A stretch of DNA of 33,076 nt from Pseudonocardia bannensis (GTDB lineage Bacteria; Actinomycetota; Actinomycetes; Mycobacteriales; Pseudonocardiaceae). The DNA lies in the NCBI RefSeq assembly GCF_012911875.1, contig NZ_JAAXKZ010000060.1:1-33076 (forward strand). Direction: 5' to 3'. This document shows positions 1 to 7,575 of this stretch, piece by piece (position 1 is the stretch's first letter; the number at the start of each line of letters is the position of its first letter). The notes beneath the pieces are model-generated. The model had not been told where the DNA came from, did no database searches, and saw nothing but the letters and a program-made list of their open reading frames with translations. The translations under genes were made by a program, and so were the position numbers.

Positions 1-345
1 GTACACCACCCGATCCAAGCGGATCGGCAGGGTCCGACGGGGGCCGCCAGCGGGCCTGTTGACCGAACCCTCAGGGCCCGTTCTGTCCGGCTGTCTCGCT
101 GACAGGAACTAAGTTACGCGCCGACTCCGGTGAGCGTCAAATCGACCCCCTGTCAAGGCTTTGACCAGCGCAAACAACCGAATTTCGGGTTACCGGGAGA
201 TGTCGCGCCGGTCGCCCTACACGACGAGCGGTCGCATCGAATCGCCCTCTCCCGGGACCGATATGTCCACCACGGACAGGGAATGAACTGCGGAAACGCG
301 CCGACTGCACGGAGCGGGCACGCCCGTCACCTCGCCGGCTCCTTG
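1..345. other. Intergenic leader, no gene seen
   Basis: No reading frame here has convincing coding character; the two short open frames overlap each other in antisense and contain no recognisable domain. The only signal I can support is a possible leftward promoter at 111-140, which would serve a gene beyond the left edge of the window. Confidence 0.5.
111..140 (-). promoter_or_regulatory. Possible leftward sigma-70-type promoter
   Basis: Read on the minus strand there is TTGACG (140-135), an 18-base spacer and TAACTT (116-111). These resemble -35 and -10 hexamers of the main actinobacterial sigma factor. The gene served would lie left of the window, so this is unconfirmed. Confidence 0.35.
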
Positions 346-2439
346 TCACCCGTCGTTCGAGGTGGTCCCGGTAACACTTTTGGGGTTCTCGTCGTGCGCG
401 ATGGACGTACCGGATCCCGTCGCCAAGCGGTGCAGCATGGCGTTGTAGGCGTTCAGCTCCGCATCGCCGTCGGTGTCAGCTCGGCGATCATCGCGTCTGG
501 CCGACCGCTCGTCGAGGCGCGCCCACTGAACGAGCAGCACGATGACCACGAGGAGCAACGGAACCTCCCCGGATGCCCACGTCAGGCTGCCCCCGAGCTG
601 TTGATCGCGTAGCGGGTCAGGCACCCAGGGCAAGGCCAGCGAGCGGTAGAACTCGCCACCGATGACCGTGTTGGCGCTCATCAGAGCCACACCGAAGAAG
701 GCGTGGAAGGGCACCGAGGCGAAGACGATCCCGAGCCGGGCGACGGATGGAAGCCGTCGCGGTGCGGGGTCGACTCCGACCAGCGGCCAGAAGAAGAGCG
801 CGCCCACGAGCAAGAAGTGCGCGTTCATGGCCACGTGGGCCCAGTGCTGCGTCAGCGCCGTGGCGAACAGGTCCGAGAAGTAGAGCGCGTAGTAGCTGCC
901 CACGAACAGCGGCAATGCCACCAGCGGGTGGGTCAGCCATCGCGACACCGGGGAGTGCACCGCCGCCAGGAGCCACTCCCGTGGACCTGGCGGCCGGGTC
1001 CGCCCGGCGGGCGGGAGGGCCCGCAGCGCGAGCGTCACCGGAGCCCCGAGCACGAGCAGGATCGGGACGAGCATCGACAGCATCATGTGTTCGGCCATGT
1101 GCACGCTGAACATCGCCGGCGAGTACCGCCCGATACCCGAGCTCGTCGCGATCAGGAGCCCGGCGCACCCGCTCAACCAGGCCACGGTCCGTCCCTGCGA
1201 CCAGGAGTCGCCGCGACGGCGCAGCCGGTGCACCCCGGCCAGGTAGACGACAGCGGCGACGATCGCCAGTGACCCGTAGACGAGGTCGAATCGCCAGTCG
1301 AGGGCGAGCCGCGCGAGCGTCGGCGGGCCGCCCAGCTCGTAACCGATGAGAGCCTCGGTGATCGAGGGTGCCGGGGCTCCGGTCTCCGGCGGGGCACTGC
1401 GGCCCAGTGCGACGGCCAGCCCGATGGTGCCGAGCATGAGCAGTACCTCGACTCCGCCGAGACGCAGGAGGGCCGAGGTCTCACCACGTGCGGCGGCATT
1501 GACCGATCGACGGCGGTGCACCGCACCGAGGACTCCCAGCGCGAGCAGGGCCGCGATCTTGCCCAGAACCAGCCGGCCGTAGGAGCTCCCTACGAGGGCG
1601 CCGAAGGGCACGCGGATCAGCGCGTTGGTCACGCCCGTGAGCGCGAGCACGACCCAGCACACAAGGGCCAGGCGAGAGAAGCGGGGAACTGCGGTCGACA
1701 GAGCCGCATTCCGGTCCGCTCCCCGAGTCCCGCCTGCGGCGAGCCCGATCACGGCGACGAGGCCGCCCACCCACAGGGAGGCGGCGAGTACGTGCAGCAC
1801 CAGGCTGTCGGTGGCCACGTCGTGCGCGCCCCCACCCGCGGAGTGTCCGGTGAGCGCCACCGGTAGCGGACCGGCGACGGCGAGACCGAAGACCACGACG
1901 GCCCAGCCCCAGCTGAGCACCATCCGCGTCCCGACGAGCACCAGCAGCGCGACCAGCGCCGTCAGTGTCCAGGCCGTGGCGGCGGAGAGCCTGGGGATCA
2001 GATCGATCAGCAGGCCGGCGTCGAGCACGTCCCCGACCGGTCGGCCGAGTGCATCCGCCACGCTCAGCGGTATCAGCAGCAACGCCGTCGCCGCCCACAC
2101 AGCCGACGCGTACGAGCCGACGCGGACCGCCCGGTACCCGGCGACGTCGAGATAACCGCTGCGCTGGGGCGCGACGAGGAAGGCGGCGAGCAGCAACGAC
2201 CCGATGGTGAGGACCATGCTCACCTCGGCCAGCGCGCGGACGGCGGGTAGCCCCAGCGTGGTGAGCCGCCCGGGATCGGGCAGCCCGAGCGCGATGGCCG
2301 GGCGGGCGCCGGACAGTGCGGTCAGCCCAGCAGCGACCAGCACCGCGATGGCAGATCCGAGTCCGACCAGACCAGCGATTCCGGCCGGTGGTCGTGCCTC
2401 GGCCGGTCGCGCGGCCGGTTCGACGGTCGACTGCGACAT
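346..2439 (-). CDS. CopD/CtaG fusion: copper and cytochrome c oxidase assembly membrane protein
   Basis: A 697-residue polytopic membrane protein. The first half is a series of hydrophobic helices with a CopD-like copper-resistance region (about residues 230-350, with the LWVGGLVAVIGLAAGG stretch). The second half is a CtaG/caa3 assembly-factor domain with the histidine-rich HMAEHMMLSMLVP motif and a later QHWAHVAMNAHFLLVGALFFWP segment. Such two-domain fusions are common in actinobacteria and are thought to handle copper at the membrane for cytochrome c oxidase CuB assembly. The tail is hydrophilic. I chose the ATG at 2439 (protein begins MSQSTVEP) because the 25 residues available upstream are not conserved-looking and would run into the divergent methyltransferase promoter. 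It is transcribed away from the next gene. Confidence 0.88.
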   Translation of the reverse strand: MSQSTVEPAARPAEARPPAGIAGLVGLGSAIAVLVAAGLTALSGARPAIALGLPDPGRLTTLGLPAVRALAEVSMVLTIGSLLLAAFLVAPQRSGYLDVAGYRAVRVGSYASAVWAATALLLIPLSVADALGRPVGDVLDAGLLIDLIPRLSAATAWTLTALVALLVLVGTRMVLSWGWAVVVFGLAVAGPLPVALTGHSAGGGAHDVATDSLVLHVLAASLWVGGLVAVIGLAAGGTRGADRNAALSTAVPRFSRLALVCWVVLALTGVTNALIRVPFGALVGSSYGRLVLGKIAALLALGVLGAVHRRRSVNAAARGETSALLRLGGVEVLLMLGTIGLAVALGRSAPPETGAPAPSITEALIGYELGGPPTLARLALDWRFDLVYGSLAIVAAVVYLAGVHRLRRRGDSWSQGRTVAWLSGCAGLLIATSSGIGRYSPAMFSVHMAEHMMLSMLVPILLVLGAPVTLALRALPPAGRTRPPGPREWLLAAVHSPVSRWLTHPLVALPLFVGSYYALYFSDLFATALTQHWAHVAMNAHFLLVGALFFWPLVGVDPAPRRLPSVARLGIVFASVPFHAFFGVALMSANTVIGGEFYRSLALPWVPDPLRDQQLGGSLTWASGEVPLLLVVIVLLVQWARLDERSARRDDRRADTDGDAELNAYNAMLHRLATGSGTSIAHDENPKSVTGTTSNDG

Positions 2440-2521
2440 GCAACCCAGGCTAAGCCCGTCGCCCCGCAATACGGCGGCTGACCACCGGCGCAACGTCATA
2501 CCCCACTGCGACACTGCTCAC

Positions 2522-3229
2522 GTGCGGAGACATGTCGGCCGTCCGGCGGCGGTCCGGCGACTGCTCTCGACCGCTGTCGACCGGCGGGGTCGGTCGCCGC
2601 TGCCCTGGCTGACCGCCCCCCTCGTCGGGACGCAGCGGGTCCTCGACCTGCACAGTGGCATGGGGCACCTCGCCGACGAGTTCGTCACCGGGCGATGGCT
2701 GGTGCAGGACGGGACCCCGGCCTCAGGCGTCACCCTGTGCGGCAGCCCGGCGGCGCTGCCGCTGCGCGCCGATGCCGTCGATGCCGTGTGCCTGGTCCTC
2801 GTGCTCCCCCTGCTCGACCGGTTGGACGCCGTGTTCGCCGAAATCCGGCGGGTCCTCCGCCCTGGCGGAACCCTGGTGACGCTGGTCCCCTCGGCGACGG
2901 TCCGGTCGCCGGCGGAGTTCCGCGCGGCCCGGCTGACCAAGCCGGTGTCGCGCCACGGCTGGCCCAACCGGTCAGGACTCGACCACGCAGGCTGGCTGCT
3001 CGCAGCCGCCGACTTCGCGGTGGCAGGCGACGATCGGGTTGTGTTTCACCTCCCCCTGCCCGACGCGGCGAGTGCCCAGCAGGCGGTGGACGATCTGCAC
3101 GCCGCAGGGGTCTGGCCGCCCACATCGAGTGCCGAGGCACGCCGTGACGTCGCGTCCCGGCTGGAGCGCAGGACCGGGCCAGGTCAGACGCTGCCGATCC
3201 CGTTACGCCGGTTGGTCGCCCGCCGGTGA
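2522..3229 (+). CDS. SAM-dependent methyltransferase (class I, UbiE/Methyltransf_11-like)
   Basis: A 235-residue protein with a Rossmann methyltransferase layout: a weak motif I (RVLDLHSGMGHLADEF, about residues 40-55), an acidic post-motif strand (DAVDAVCLVLVLPLLDRLDAV) and the typical LRPGGTLVTLVP motif near residue 120. The substrate cannot be read from the sequence. The open frame extends about 106 codons further upstream, but that part is antisense to the CopD/CtaG gene and has no domain, so I place the start at the GTG at 2522. The gene is divergent from the CopD/CtaG gene across about 80 bases, so the two may share a control region. Motif I is degenerate (HSGMG rather than GxGxG), which lowers confidence in activity. 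Confidence 0.75.
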   Translation: MRRHVGRPAAVRRLLSTAVDRRGRSPLPWLTAPLVGTQRVLDLHSGMGHLADEFVTGRWLVQDGTPASGVTLCGSPAALPLRADAVDAVCLVLVLPLLDRLDAVFAEIRRVLRPGGTLVTLVPSATVRSPAEFRAARLTKPVSRHGWPNRSGLDHAGWLLAAADFAVAGDDRVVFHLPLPDAASAQQAVDDLHAAGVWPPTSSAEARRDVASRLERRTGPGQTLPIPLRRLVARR

Positions 3230-3283
3230 GCGGTGGGGGTCCCGCCACGGGTACTCGGCGCCGGGAACGACCCTGAGCGCCGG

Positions 3284-4078
3284 TCAGTCCGGCTGTGGAA
3301 CCGGCGCCGCGGCCCCGACGAGGACCCTGGGCTGCTCCGGAACCGGGCCGTCGATGACGTCGGCCACCACGCAGGTGATGTTGTCGGGCCCGCCGCCCTC
3401 GTTCGCCAGCGCGATCAGTCGGGCCACGACGACCTCGGGGTCCGGGTCGCCGGCGAGCACCTCACGCACGGCAGCGTCGGGCAGGACCGCGGTCACGCCG
3501 TCGGAGCACAGCAGATACCGGTCCCCGGCCAACGCCTCACGTACCCACAGGTCGGGTTCCGGGTCGTGGCCGGCCTGCAGCGCCCGGAGCAGCACGGAGC
3601 GGCGCGGATGCGTCGCGGCCTCCGCAGGCGTGATCCGCCCCTCGTCGACGAGCGCCTGGACCACGGTGTGGTCCTTGGTGATCTGCTCCAGGACCCCGTC
3701 GCGCAGGAGATAGATCCGGGAGTCGCCGAGGTGGAGCACCCCGAGCCGGGTGCCGTCGAACAGCAGGGCGATCGCCGTCGTGCCCATTCCTCGCAGATCC
3801 GACTCGCGGTCGGCCCGCTCGTCGAGACGCCGGGCCGCTTCGGCGAGGCCCTCGGCCAACACAGCGGGCAGATCGACGTCGTGGAGGTCGGCGGGCAACC
3901 GGTCGTCCAGGTCCGCCAGCGCGGCGATCGTCAGCGCGCTGGCCACCTCGCCGTGGGCATGTCCACCCATGCCGTCGGCGATCGCGAGGAGCCGGTCACT
4001 GATGGCGCCCGCATCCTGATTCGCCGCGCGACGCCGACCCACGTCCGATCCGATGGCGGACCGCAGACCTAGAGGCAT
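3284..4078 (-). CDS. PP2C-family serine/threonine protein phosphatase
   Basis: A 264-residue phosphatase of the bacterial PstP type, consisting of the catalytic domain only. Metal-binding motifs are all present in order: SDVGRRRAANQDAG near the N-terminus, ADGMGGHAHGE, LGDSRIYLLRDG, LCSDGVTAVLP and GGGPDNITCVVADV near the end. These coordinate two Mn/Mg ions that hydrolyse phosphoserine and phosphothreonine. Unlike PstP there is no C-terminal membrane helix, so it should be cytoplasmic and soluble. It is convergent with the methyltransferase gene and divergent from the methylase-like gene. No partner kinase is adjacent, so its substrate is unknown. The start ATG at 4078 gives a domain of normal length. 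Confidence 0.9.
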   Translation of the reverse strand: MPLGLRSAIGSDVGRRRAANQDAGAISDRLLAIADGMGGHAHGEVASALTIAALADLDDRLPADLHDVDLPAVLAEGLAEAARRLDERADRESDLRGMGTTAIALLFDGTRLGVLHLGDSRIYLLRDGVLEQITKDHTVVQALVDEGRITPAEAATHPRRSVLLRALQAGHDPEPDLWVREALAGDRYLLCSDGVTAVLPDAAVREVLAGDPDPEVVVARLIALANEGGGPDNITCVVADVIDGPVPEQPRVLVGAAAPVPQPD

Positions 4079-4094
4079 GGGCGAAGTATGGCCA

Positions 4095-4113
4095 TTGTGT
4101 AATCACTTCACAA
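4095..4113. promoter_or_regulatory. Inverted repeat in the 4078-4144 divergent promoter region
   Basis: TTGTG (4095-4099) and CACAA (4109-4113) form a 5-base inverted repeat with a 9-base gap that overlaps the proposed -35 hexamer of the downstream gene. It could be an operator; the binding protein is unknown. Confidence 0.3.
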
Positions 4114-4136
4114 GCGCTAAGCCCGTGAATTACTGT
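4107..4136 (+). promoter_or_regulatory. Promoter for the methylase-like gene, probably leaderless
   Basis: TTCACA (4107-4112), an 18-base spacer and TACTGT (4131-4136) match -35/-10 hexamers. The expected transcription start, about 7 bases past the -10, falls at or just before the GTG at 4144, and no ribosome binding site precedes that GTG. This suggests a leaderless message, which is common in actinobacteria. Confidence 0.5.
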
Positions 4137-4143
4137 TCCAGCC

Positions 4144-5928
4144 GTGGGCCGGGAATCCACGGTGAACGCGGGAGACATCGCGCGGCTCGGCGGAGTCGGC
4201 CGGGCCGCCGTGAGCAATTGGCGTCGGCGCCATCCGGATTTCCCGCAGCCGGTCGGGGGGACCGCGTCCAGCCCGCTGTTCTCCCTCGACGAGATCGAAC
4301 GTTGGTTACGCCGCAACGGCAAGCCCTACGAGGTCTCGGTCGCGGACCGCGTCTGGCAACGCTTGCGGGCGGAGGGCGGAGATCTGGGACTCGGGCACGT
4401 CGTCGCCCGGGCGGGGGCCTTGCTGGTACGGCTGCGCGACGGTCGCGACGACACCGCGGTCCCGCTGCTCCCGGGCGTGGACGAGCGTGCCGACCCCGAC
4501 TTCGTCGAATTGCTCGATGAGCTCGCCGCCCGGCACGGCCACGCCGCCGCCTTCGAGATTCTCCACGAGCGGTACCTCGAGGCACACTCCCGGAGACTGT
4601 CGACGACTCCGTCCGACTTGACGACGCTCATGGCGAAGCTCGCAGGCGCACAGGTCGGCACTGCGCTGGACCCCGCGTGCGGTACCGGAGCCCTGCTCCT
4701 CGCGGTCGGGCCCGCTCGCGCGCTCGGCCAGGACGTCAACGCCTACGGTGCGTTGATCGCCGCTGCGCGATTGCGGCTGCGGAGCGTCGAGGCAACGGTC
4801 GTCGCCGGTGACTCGATGCGAGAGAACGGGTTCCGCGACGTCGACGCCGATGTCGTGGTCTGCGATCCACCCGTCGGCGACCGGACGTGGGGACGGACCG
4901 AGCTGACCGGGGACCCGCGGTGGGCCTACGGACTGCCCCCGCGCAGCGAGCCCGAACTGGCGTGGGTACAGCACTGCCTCGCGCAGGTCAGGCCAGGTGG
5001 CCGGGTCGTGATCCGCATGCCGGCCGTGGCGGCGAGCCGCAGGCCGGGGCGGCGGATCCGAGCGAACCTGGTGCGTGGTGGCGCCTTGCGCGCGGTTCTG
5101 AGCGTGACGCAGGACTTCGATCTCTGGCTGTTGCAGCGGCCCGAGCCCGGGGAGCGGCCGCCGTCGCGGGTTCTGCTGCGCCAGTGCGCGGGCGACCCGG
5201 AGGACGTCTGGCGCGATGTCGAAGCGGGCCGCGGGGTACGGATCGTCGACCTGCTCGACGACGAGGTGGATCTCAGCCCCGCCCGTCACGTGCGACGGCA
5301 CGGCGAGGCCGACCCGGGGCGCGGGTATGCCGCGGCACTGCAGCAGTTCCGAGCTCGCACGGCCGTTCCGCCCGAACTGCGACGGCTCCCCGAGCGACGG
5401 CCCCTGCCGACGGCGACGCTCGGCGAGCTCGCCGAAGCCGGGCTGCTCCGCATCCGGCACGCGCCCGCACGCATGTCCGTCGACGGCGGTGACCTGGCCG
5501 TACTGACCGGTGACGACCTGCTTCGGGACGGCTCCCCTTCGGGGGGGACCACGCCGGGCGACGAGCTGATCGCGATCGAGCCGGGCGACGTCGTCGCCTC
5601 TCCGATGGGCCGGGCGAGGGTGGTCCATACCGCTGCGGTGCTCGGTCCCGGGCTGAGTTCGTACCGCGTCGATCCGGAGCAGCTCGACGCGGAGTTCCTC
5701 GCCGGCGTCCTGCGATCGGTCGACCCGGGAACACGCGGGTCGAGGCGGCTCGAGCTGCGCCGCACCCGAGTCCCGAGGTTGCCGCTGGACGAGCAGCGGA
5801 CGTACGGCCGGGCCTTCCGCGAACTGCTCGACCTGACCGACGCGGTGCGCGAGGCGGCGGAACACTGCGAGACCCTGGTCCGGCTGGGGTTGACCGGGTT
5901 GGTGGACGGCTGGCTCGGGCCGGAGTGA
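4144..5928 (+). CDS. Orphan HTH / N6-adenine methylase-like protein with HsdS-like tail
   Basis: A 594-residue protein in three parts. Residues 1-60 are a small helix-turn-helix module (DIARLGGVGRAAVSNWRRRHPDFP, then a wing ending in FSLDEIERWL). Residues about 150-370 are a HsdM-like methylase fold with a good SAM motif (DPACGTGALLLAVG, 176-189). The catalytic motif position reads CDPPVGDRTWG (240-250) instead of the usual NPP[YFW]. Residues about 400-594 resemble one half of a type I specificity subunit: a target-recognition-like domain ending in an amphipathic helix (LLDLTDAVREAAEHCETLV). No restriction subunit lies nearby. It could be a solitary methylase or, given the altered DPPV motif, a DNA-binding regulator that has lost catalysis. 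The GTG start fits a leaderless transcript. Confidence 0.72.
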   Translation: MGRESTVNAGDIARLGGVGRAAVSNWRRRHPDFPQPVGGTASSPLFSLDEIERWLRRNGKPYEVSVADRVWQRLRAEGGDLGLGHVVARAGALLVRLRDGRDDTAVPLLPGVDERADPDFVELLDELAARHGHAAAFEILHERYLEAHSRRLSTTPSDLTTLMAKLAGAQVGTALDPACGTGALLLAVGPARALGQDVNAYGALIAAARLRLRSVEATVVAGDSMRENGFRDVDADVVVCDPPVGDRTWGRTELTGDPRWAYGLPPRSEPELAWVQHCLAQVRPGGRVVIRMPAVAASRRPGRRIRANLVRGGALRAVLSVTQDFDLWLLQRPEPGERPPSRVLLRQCAGDPEDVWRDVEAGRGVRIVDLLDDEVDLSPARHVRRHGEADPGRGYAAALQQFRARTAVPPELRRLPERRPLPTATLGELAEAGLLRIRHAPARMSVDGGDLAVLTGDDLLRDGSPSGGTTPGDELIAIEPGDVVASPMGRARVVHTAAVLGPGLSSYRVDPEQLDAEFLAGVLRSVDPGTRGSRRLELRRTRVPRLPLDEQRTYGRAFRELLDLTDAVREAAEHCETLVRLGLTGLVDGWLGPE

Positions 5929-6097
5929 GCGATTCGCAGTTGGTTCGCCGGGTCGCCGTCTCAGTCCTCGCGGTCCGCGGATCGATGGGACACGGCCGTC
6001 CTTGGGGCGCTCGCAGGCACGGCCGGGGTGAGACCGTGTCCTCACGCGCCCGCTACGCTTCCGCCAGGTGGTTCAGGTGGACCGCCACGTACGACCC

Positions 6098-6171
6098 GCC
6101 CTCGTAGCTCAGCTGGATAGAGCAAGAGCCTTCTAATCTCTAGGTCGCAGGTTCGAATCCTGCCGGGGGCA
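6098..6171 (+). tRNA. tRNA-Arg (anticodon TCT), integration site of the AICE
   Basis: The 74 bases fold as a full cloverleaf: acceptor GCCCTCG/CGGGGGC (one G-U pair), D stem GCTC/GAGC, anticodon loop CTTCTAA with anticodon TCT (6132-6134) reading AGA, T arm GCAGG-TTCGAAT-CCTGC, discriminator A and no encoded CCA. The last pair of the anticodon stem is a C-T mismatch. The gene is intact. Its 3' half, from the anticodon loop outward, is the core of the att repeat, so the integrated element preserves the tRNA at this end. Confidence 0.93.
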
Positions 6172-6172
6172 C
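6135..6172 (+). repeat. Left att copy (att1) in the tRNA-Arg gene
   Basis: This 38-base segment begins AATCTCTAGGTCGC in the anticodon loop and ends with the first base after the tRNA. It is repeated exactly at 16444-16481, and 33 bases of it with one change at 20722-20754. It marks the integration core used by the element's integrase. Confidence 0.92.
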
Positions 6173-6177
6173 ACATC

Positions 6178-6201
6178 CGCTGGTCACAGCGTTGACCAGC
6201 G
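6178..6201. repeat. Palindrome beside att1
   Basis: CGCTGGTCA (6178-6186) and TGACCAGCG (6193-6201) form a 9-base inverted repeat with a 6-base loop. The same structure follows all three att copies. It may be an integrase arm-binding site, and here it could also end transcription of the tRNA and of the integrase operon coming from the other side. Confidence 0.6.
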
Positions 6202-6237
6202 ATCATGCTCAAGATCGAACTACCTCAAACCTACCTT

Positions 6238-7374
6238 TTATCGCGGAGCGAAACCGTCGAGCGCAGCGCCGGCGGCGGCACCCGAGATGCGACGTGTCAT
6301 GTACACGTCCTGGGTCATCGAGACGCGCTCGTGCCCCAGGTAGTCAGCGATCTCACGGGCCGAGAGACCGGCGGCATCGAGCCGCGTCGCGACGAGGTGA
6401 CGGAAGGCATGCGGGTGCAGGCCCTTCCACTCGGTAGCCGCAAGGACCTGGCGCAGCTGCTTCCGAGTGTTGTCGGGGTCGCGGAGAGTGCCCGCCGTGG
6501 ACGGGAACACCCACGGCCCGTGCGAGTCCGCATGGCGCTTACGCAGCAGATCCATCACCCAGGCCGGTGGTGTGATCGTCCGCATGCTCGCCCTGGACTT
6601 GGTGTGGGACTGGACGATCAATCCCGCCCCCGGCACCCGGATCACCGTCCCCTCGATCGCGATCGTGCCGGCCACGTCGTTGATGCGACGCCAGTCGAGG
6701 GCCAACAGCTCACCGATGCGACAGCCGAGCCCCGAGAGCACATCGACCAGGTCGACAAGGTCGTACTTCCGGGCGTCTTCGGAGCCGGCCAAGTAGTTGT
6801 GGAGACGACTCAAACCCTCCTCGGAGAGCGATACCTTCTCGCCCACCGGCTTCTTTCGAGCCGGGGTCAGCTCCCGCACAGGGTTCGCGTCGATCGCGTC
6901 GTGCCGGACGGCGAGGCCTACGATTCCCGCGAGGACCACCTTCGCGTGATGCGCCGATGAGCTGCCGCGTCGTTGCCGAATCTCCCGGATCGCCCGATCG
7001 ACCGTGGAGACGCGGACCTCGCTCAGCCGCAGATCACCAAGAGCTGGCTCCACCAAGCGCCGCCAGGCATCTCGGTAAGTGATCTTCGTGCGAAGCGCCC
7101 GATCCGACTCATCCAGCTCCCGAAACCACAGATCCGCGACCACCCGCAGTCGGGTATCACCGGTGATTTCGCCGTCCAACACGATGCGGCTGCGGTCCCG
7201 CAACGCCGACTTCAGCGCATTCTCTGCTGCCGCCCGGGTCGGGCCGGACCGCTGGACCCGCCGCATCACTCCGTCGTAGTCCCGGTAGTCGGCCCAGGCC
7301 CGGAAGCGCCGCTCACCGAGCCGGACGACGAGGACCTTCCCGTAGGTCCCGATCGGGAGGGGCAATCGGCCCAT
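6238..7374 (-). CDS. int: Tyrosine recombinase (AICE integrase)
   Basis: A 378-residue site-specific recombinase that joins the element's att site to the tRNA-Arg gene. The N-terminal part holds the arm-binding and SAM-like core-binding domains (to about residue 170). The catalytic domain shows all expected residues: R219 (LGCRIGELLAL), K259 (SHTKSRASM), H322-x-x-R325 (HPHAFRHLVATRL), H348 (YLGHERVS) and the nucleophile Y358 (QDVYMT). I start it at the ATG at 7374, whose A is shared with the stop of the excisionase gene (TGATG), so translation is probably coupled. An 11-residue longer version starting inside xis is possible but less likely. The stop lies 66 bases from att1, the normal AICE arrangement. 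A truncated close relative lies at 16536-16895. Confidence 0.95.
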   Translation of the reverse strand: MGRLPLPIGTYGKVLVVRLGERRFRAWADYRDYDGVMRRVQRSGPTRAAAENALKSALRDRSRIVLDGEITGDTRLRVVADLWFRELDESDRALRTKITYRDAWRRLVEPALGDLRLSEVRVSTVDRAIREIRQRRGSSSAHHAKVVLAGIVGLAVRHDAIDANPVRELTPARKKPVGEKVSLSEEGLSRLHNYLAGSEDARKYDLVDLVDVLSGLGCRIGELLALDWRRINDVAGTIAIEGTVIRVPGAGLIVQSHTKSRASMRTITPPAWVMDLLRKRHADSHGPWVFPSTAGTLRDPDNTRKQLRQVLAATEWKGLHPHAFRHLVATRLDAAGLSAREIADYLGHERVSMTQDVYMTRRISGAAAGAALDGFAPR

Positions 7375-7562
7375 CAGGCCGCCCCGTCGTCGAGCTCGGC
7401 GAACCACTGCCGAACGACCTCCGCCTCGTATCGGAGGTACCGGCCCACCTTCTTTGCCTTGGGGCCGTAGCCCTTGCAGCGCCAGTCGTAGAGCGTCCCG
7501 ACCGGAACGCCGAGGAACTCGGCGACGTCCTGAACAGTCCAGAGTCGTTCCCGAATCTGCAT
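7374..7562 (-). CDS. xis: Excisionase (MerR/AlpA-type helix-turn-helix)
   Basis: A 62-residue winged helix protein. The body reads WTVQDVAEFLGVPVGTLYDWRCKGYGPKAKKVGRYLRY, which is the standard recombination directionality factor fold (helix_turn_helix_17 type), with the two DNA-contacting helices followed by an arginine-containing wing. Such proteins bend attL/attR DNA and push the integrase toward excision. The ATG at 7562 is preceded on the minus strand by a strong GGGGGAG ribosome site. The gene overlaps int by one base and follows rep by 13 bases, so it belongs to the same transcript. Confidence 0.92.
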   Translation of the reverse strand: MQIRERLWTVQDVAEFLGVPVGTLYDWRCKGYGPKAKKVGRYLRYEAEVVRQWFAELDDGAA

Positions 7563-7575
7563 GGCCCGCTCCCCC

